Shown here one piece after another: positions 45,772-47,993 of a stretch of 47,993 nucleotides of DNA. A model generated the notes under the pieces. It ran no database searches. It was not told where the DNA came from and saw nothing but the letters and a program-made list of their open reading frames with translations. The DNA is from a virus: the IMG/VR virus record IMGVR_UViG_3300034105_003429, positions 1-47,993 of that record; one strand, 5' to 3'. How positions within the stretch are numbered: the stretch's first letter is position 1; each line of letters starts with the position of its first letter. The position numbers were made by a program, and so were the translations under genes.

Positions 45772-46794
45772 ATGAAACATACTCAATTATTCGAAGACTT
45801 TTTAAATGAAGGAAAATCATTCCAATTCTCTTTTAATTACAATACTGATGAGGATGATGTAGAATACATTCAAAATATTTTAATGAACGCTGGAGTTGAT
45901 GCAATTGCAGAGCCTGGAATAGATTCTGAAGAGATGGTTGTTAAAGCCAAAAATGCAGTTGAATTGCGTAAGGCTAAGAAAGCAATCCAATCAGATGGAT
46001 TTGAAGTTAATGAATCAGAAGTTAGCGAAGGAATCAATGTTAAAGACATTAAAGTTGGTACTATTCTAAACTTTAAAGATGGTGAAACATGGAAAGTTAC
46101 TAAAACTTCTGGAATCTCTTCCGGAAAGATTTTTGCAGCCCCTTATGGCGATACTAAAAAGAGTTACGTTTCATTACCTATCGAGTTTTCAATTGAAAAC
46201 TTAGAAAACGATGTAAAATCATTAAATGAATCTCAAGAGTTTATTGATGAATCTAAGATTGGAGACATTCACATTATGGCAGGAGAGGCAGATTCTTTTA
46301 CAGCATTCAGAAAGGAATTTATGGATGAATATGGTAAACCAAAATCTGTTAAAGAACTTAAACAACTTGAGGCTTGGTTACAAACTATTTGGAACGAAAA
46401 TCAAACTAATGAGAATAACATGAAATACGCAACTACATTCGAAGGATTTGTAACTGAATCAAAAAAAGAGAAAATGAGTGGTGCAACCTACTGGGAAGAA
46501 GTTACCATACCAAACGTTGGTTCAAACAATACGGTAAAAGCAAATAATGATTCAACTAAAGCAGCACAGGCATTAGTTAGTTTCTGGGAGAAAGGTAAAT
46601 CACCTGAATCAGCAGGATTCAGTGTTAGAGATATGGCTTCTTTGGACCTATCAAAAGCCAAAACTGGTGATGTAATTACTTGTAAGTTTATTGATGGTAA
46701 AACTGATAAAGATTATTTAATTAGAATGGAACTTCGAGATACTCTATTAGGAGTTCCTAACAAAAACATATATACTTGGGTTTCTCGAGTATAA
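45772..46794 (+). CDS. Putative internal virion protein with capsid-targeting-like peptide (possible fusion)
   Basis: The 340-residue protein begins MKHTQLFEDFLNEGK, a T4-style capsid-targeting signal with a probable LNE/G cleavage site (residues 11-14). A second copy of the same pattern, MKYATTFEGFVTES, occurs internally at about residue 217 (DNA 46420), so two precursors may have fused, or an internal start may exist. The rest is acidic, low-complexity and helical with no enzyme motif. It heads a run of three more such proteins. Confidence 0.65.
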   Translation: MKHTQLFEDFLNEGKSFQFSFNYNTDEDDVEYIQNILMNAGVDAIAEPGIDSEEMVVKAKNAVELRKAKKAIQSDGFEVNESEVSEGINVKDIKVGTILNFKDGETWKVTKTSGISSGKIFAAPYGDTKKSYVSLPIEFSIENLENDVKSLNESQEFIDESKIGDIHIMAGEADSFTAFRKEFMDEYGKPKSVKELKQLEAWLQTIWNENQTNENNMKYATTFEGFVTESKKEKMSGATYWEEVTIPNVGSNNTVKANNDSTKAAQALVSFWEKGKSPESAGFSVRDMASLDLSKAKTGDVITCKFIDGKTDKDYLIRMELRDTLLGVPNKNIYTWVSRV

Positions 46795-46803
46795 TTCATT
46801 AGT

Positions 46804-47571
46804 ATGAAAAAAGTAAAATTATTCGAGCAGTACATTACTGAAGGTAAGGATGTATTTCCAAATGAAATTGTTGGAAACGACCAAATTCTTTTTAAGAAAG
46901 AATGGGAGAAAATGAATGGTGGAAAACTTGCTGCCAAATATAACCAATACTACAAAGGTTATGATATTGATGCAGGTGGACGTATATTTAACAGTGTTGA
47001 CCAGTTAGAAAAGTACATTAAGGCTACAGAGCTTTCAAACAACCAATACAGTAAGTATAAAAACATGCCGGAAATTCCAATTAAGGAGTCCAATAATGCA
47101 ATTGATAGCGATATTAAAAAACTGGAAACTTTAATCAGAAAACAATTCAATGTTGTAGAGTTTAAGGCCCCATCAAAGAGACCCTCAAGTAATGAGGAAT
47201 ATTTAATGGTTAAAGTAAAAGACGATAAATACGGAGGACCTCAATCAGGTTTAGGTAAATTTATTAAAAGATGGACAGGCGTAGAATCCAGTTTTGTAGA
47301 CAATTACGGAAATGATAAAGTATATTGGGTTTCATTAGAGAAAATAGAAAATGGACCAGGTGTTCATGAATCTACAGTTAACGAATCTACCAATATAAAA
47401 GATTTCTTTAAAGACCCGATGAATCTAGCAGATGCTAAAGGTTGGGTAAGAAATTTGAAACTATCTGATGATGAGATAAAAACTAAGATAAAAGCAGTAA
47501 TGAAAGATCCGTCTAAATTTAATGATTTAATGGATGCGATGACTGACGAATTAAACTTAAAATGGAAATGA
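46804..47571 (+). CDS. Putative internal virion protein with capsid-targeting-like peptide
   Basis: The 255-residue protein begins MKKVKLFEQYITEGKD, with a probable ITE/G cleavage point after residue 13. It also has a later NESTN segment near residue 197 that could be a secondary site. The middle is Lys-rich. No enzymatic motif. It overlaps the following gene by 10 bp. Confidence 0.65.
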   Translation: MKKVKLFEQYITEGKDVFPNEIVGNDQILFKKEWEKMNGGKLAAKYNQYYKGYDIDAGGRIFNSVDQLEKYIKATELSNNQYSKYKNMPEIPIKESNNAIDSDIKKLETLIRKQFNVVEFKAPSKRPSSNEEYLMVKVKDDKYGGPQSGLGKFIKRWTGVESSFVDNYGNDKVYWVSLEKIENGPGVHESTVNESTNIKDFFKDPMNLADAKGWVRNLKLSDDEIKTKIKAVMKDPSKFNDLMDAMTDELNLKWK

Positions 47572-47933
47572 AACATGTAAAACTATACGAAGAATTTGTT
47601 AACGAGGCTAATCTAATAGATACTCTTTTACCAGTTGCTTGGGGACTTACATGGTTTTCTCCATGGATTTTTGCAATGTGGTTAGGAACTGACGCAGGAC
47701 AAGACTTTCAAAACTCAACGTCTTGGAAAGACCAATATAAAAAATGGAAATCGGATGCTGCCGTTACTAAAATTGTTTCACGTCTAGAAAGTGATGAGGA
47801 CATTAAACAATTTTTATTACTACCTCGTACAAAACAAAGAGGACAATGGCAAAAGTTAATTGCATCTAAATTGACTGACTCTGAAATGACATATCTTAAA
47901 AAAATAAACAAAGGACCTTTTTATTCACTATGA
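47562..47933 (+). CDS. Putative internal virion protein with capsid-targeting-like peptide and membrane-like segment
   Basis: The 123-residue protein begins MKHVKLYEEFVNEAN, with VNE/A as probable cleavage site after residue 13. Residues about 19-36 are hydrophobic (LLPVAWGLTWFSPWIFAMW), which would be unusual in a packaged protein unless it inserts into the host membrane on entry. It ends with ATGA overlap to the next gene. Confidence 0.65.
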   Translation: MEMKHVKLYEEFVNEANLIDTLLPVAWGLTWFSPWIFAMWLGTDAGQDFQNSTSWKDQYKKWKSDAAVTKIVSRLESDEDIKQFLLLPRTKQRGQWQKLIASKLTDSEMTYLKKINKGPFYSL

Positions 47934-47993
47934 AAAAAGTAAAATTATTTGAACAATATATCGCAGAAGCCACAACTTCTTGGGGTAAAATGA
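47930..47993 (+). CDS. Start of another capsid-targeting-like protein (partial)
   Basis: The frame starts by ATGA overlap and runs off the window. Its first residues, MKKVKLFEQYIAEA, nearly repeat those of the gene at 46804, with IAE/A as cleavage-like site. Only 21 residues are visible. Confidence 0.6.
   Translation, partial: MKKVKLFEQYIAEATTSWGKM

Overview
The window is a contiguous, AT-rich stretch of a large tailed-phage genome. Essentially every gene lies on the + strand, packed with ATGA/TAATG overlaps. The host is most likely a member of the Bacteroidota, probably Flavobacteriia. Shine-Dalgarno sequences are absent, promoters carry a TAnnTTT-type -7 box, one gene encodes a type IX secretion (T9SS) sorting-domain protein, and another encodes a Bacteroidota-type Hc1 histone-like protein. 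T4-like traits include a DenV-type glycosylase, an ATP-dependent DNA ligase, thymidylate synthase, a prohead-protease-like protein, N-terminal capsid-targeting-like peptides and GIY-YIG homing genes.

Layout. 1-5.6 kb: T9SS mini-protein, metallophosphoesterase, and beta-rich virion/fibre-type proteins behind a putative late promoter. 5.8-9.6 kb: phosphoesterase, SPFH protein and small membrane or hypothetical genes. 9.7-15.4 kb: NAD/nucleotide module with a Prs-like kinase, macro domain, NAMPT-family enzyme and deoxyribosyltransferase-like protein, plus a glycosyltransferase. 15.4-19.5 kb: RNA-end/repair-like module with a CCA-type nucleotidyltransferase, cREC domain, HAD phosphatase and glutamine amidotransferase. 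19.6-25 kb: small early genes, a DnaQ-like exonuclease and a DenV-like glycosylase. 25-26 kb: about 1 kb without a convincing protein gene, holding five tRNA-like elements with canonical acceptor and T arms but aberrant cores. 26.1-29 kb: DNA ligase and small genes. 29-29.6 kb: Hc1-like gene, a normal tRNA-Leu(UAA), and a structured RNA candidate ending in a strong terminator. 29.7-39.3 kb: PD-(D/E)XK nuclease, M42 peptidase, endolysin, protease-like gene and ThyA, interrupted by two GIY-YIG genes. 39.6-43.3 kb: very AT-rich sugar-modification island. 43.3-48 kb: lysis-type glucosaminidase, ferritin, 5'-nucleotidase and a run of proteins sharing a T4-like capsid-targeting N-terminus.

Regulation. 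Twelve near-identical promoters (TTTTMC, exactly 18 nt, TATATTTAC; nine preceded by TTAACAC) head the early cassettes. In five of them the upstream box is the loop of an intrinsic terminator hairpin, so the end of one cassette and the start of the next share the same bases. A second motif, GATATATAA, precedes virion-type and homing genes and resembles a T4-type late promoter.

The most notable points are: a possible NAD-reconstitution pathway with a macro-domain gene between the two enzymes; the merged terminator-promoter units; the odd tRNA-like array beside a phage CCA enzyme; two homing-endonuclease insertions that appear to have replaced an end of the target gene and left a remnant; the phage-borne T9SS substrate; and a set of candidate internal capsid proteins. 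All identifications come from reading motifs, with no database search.
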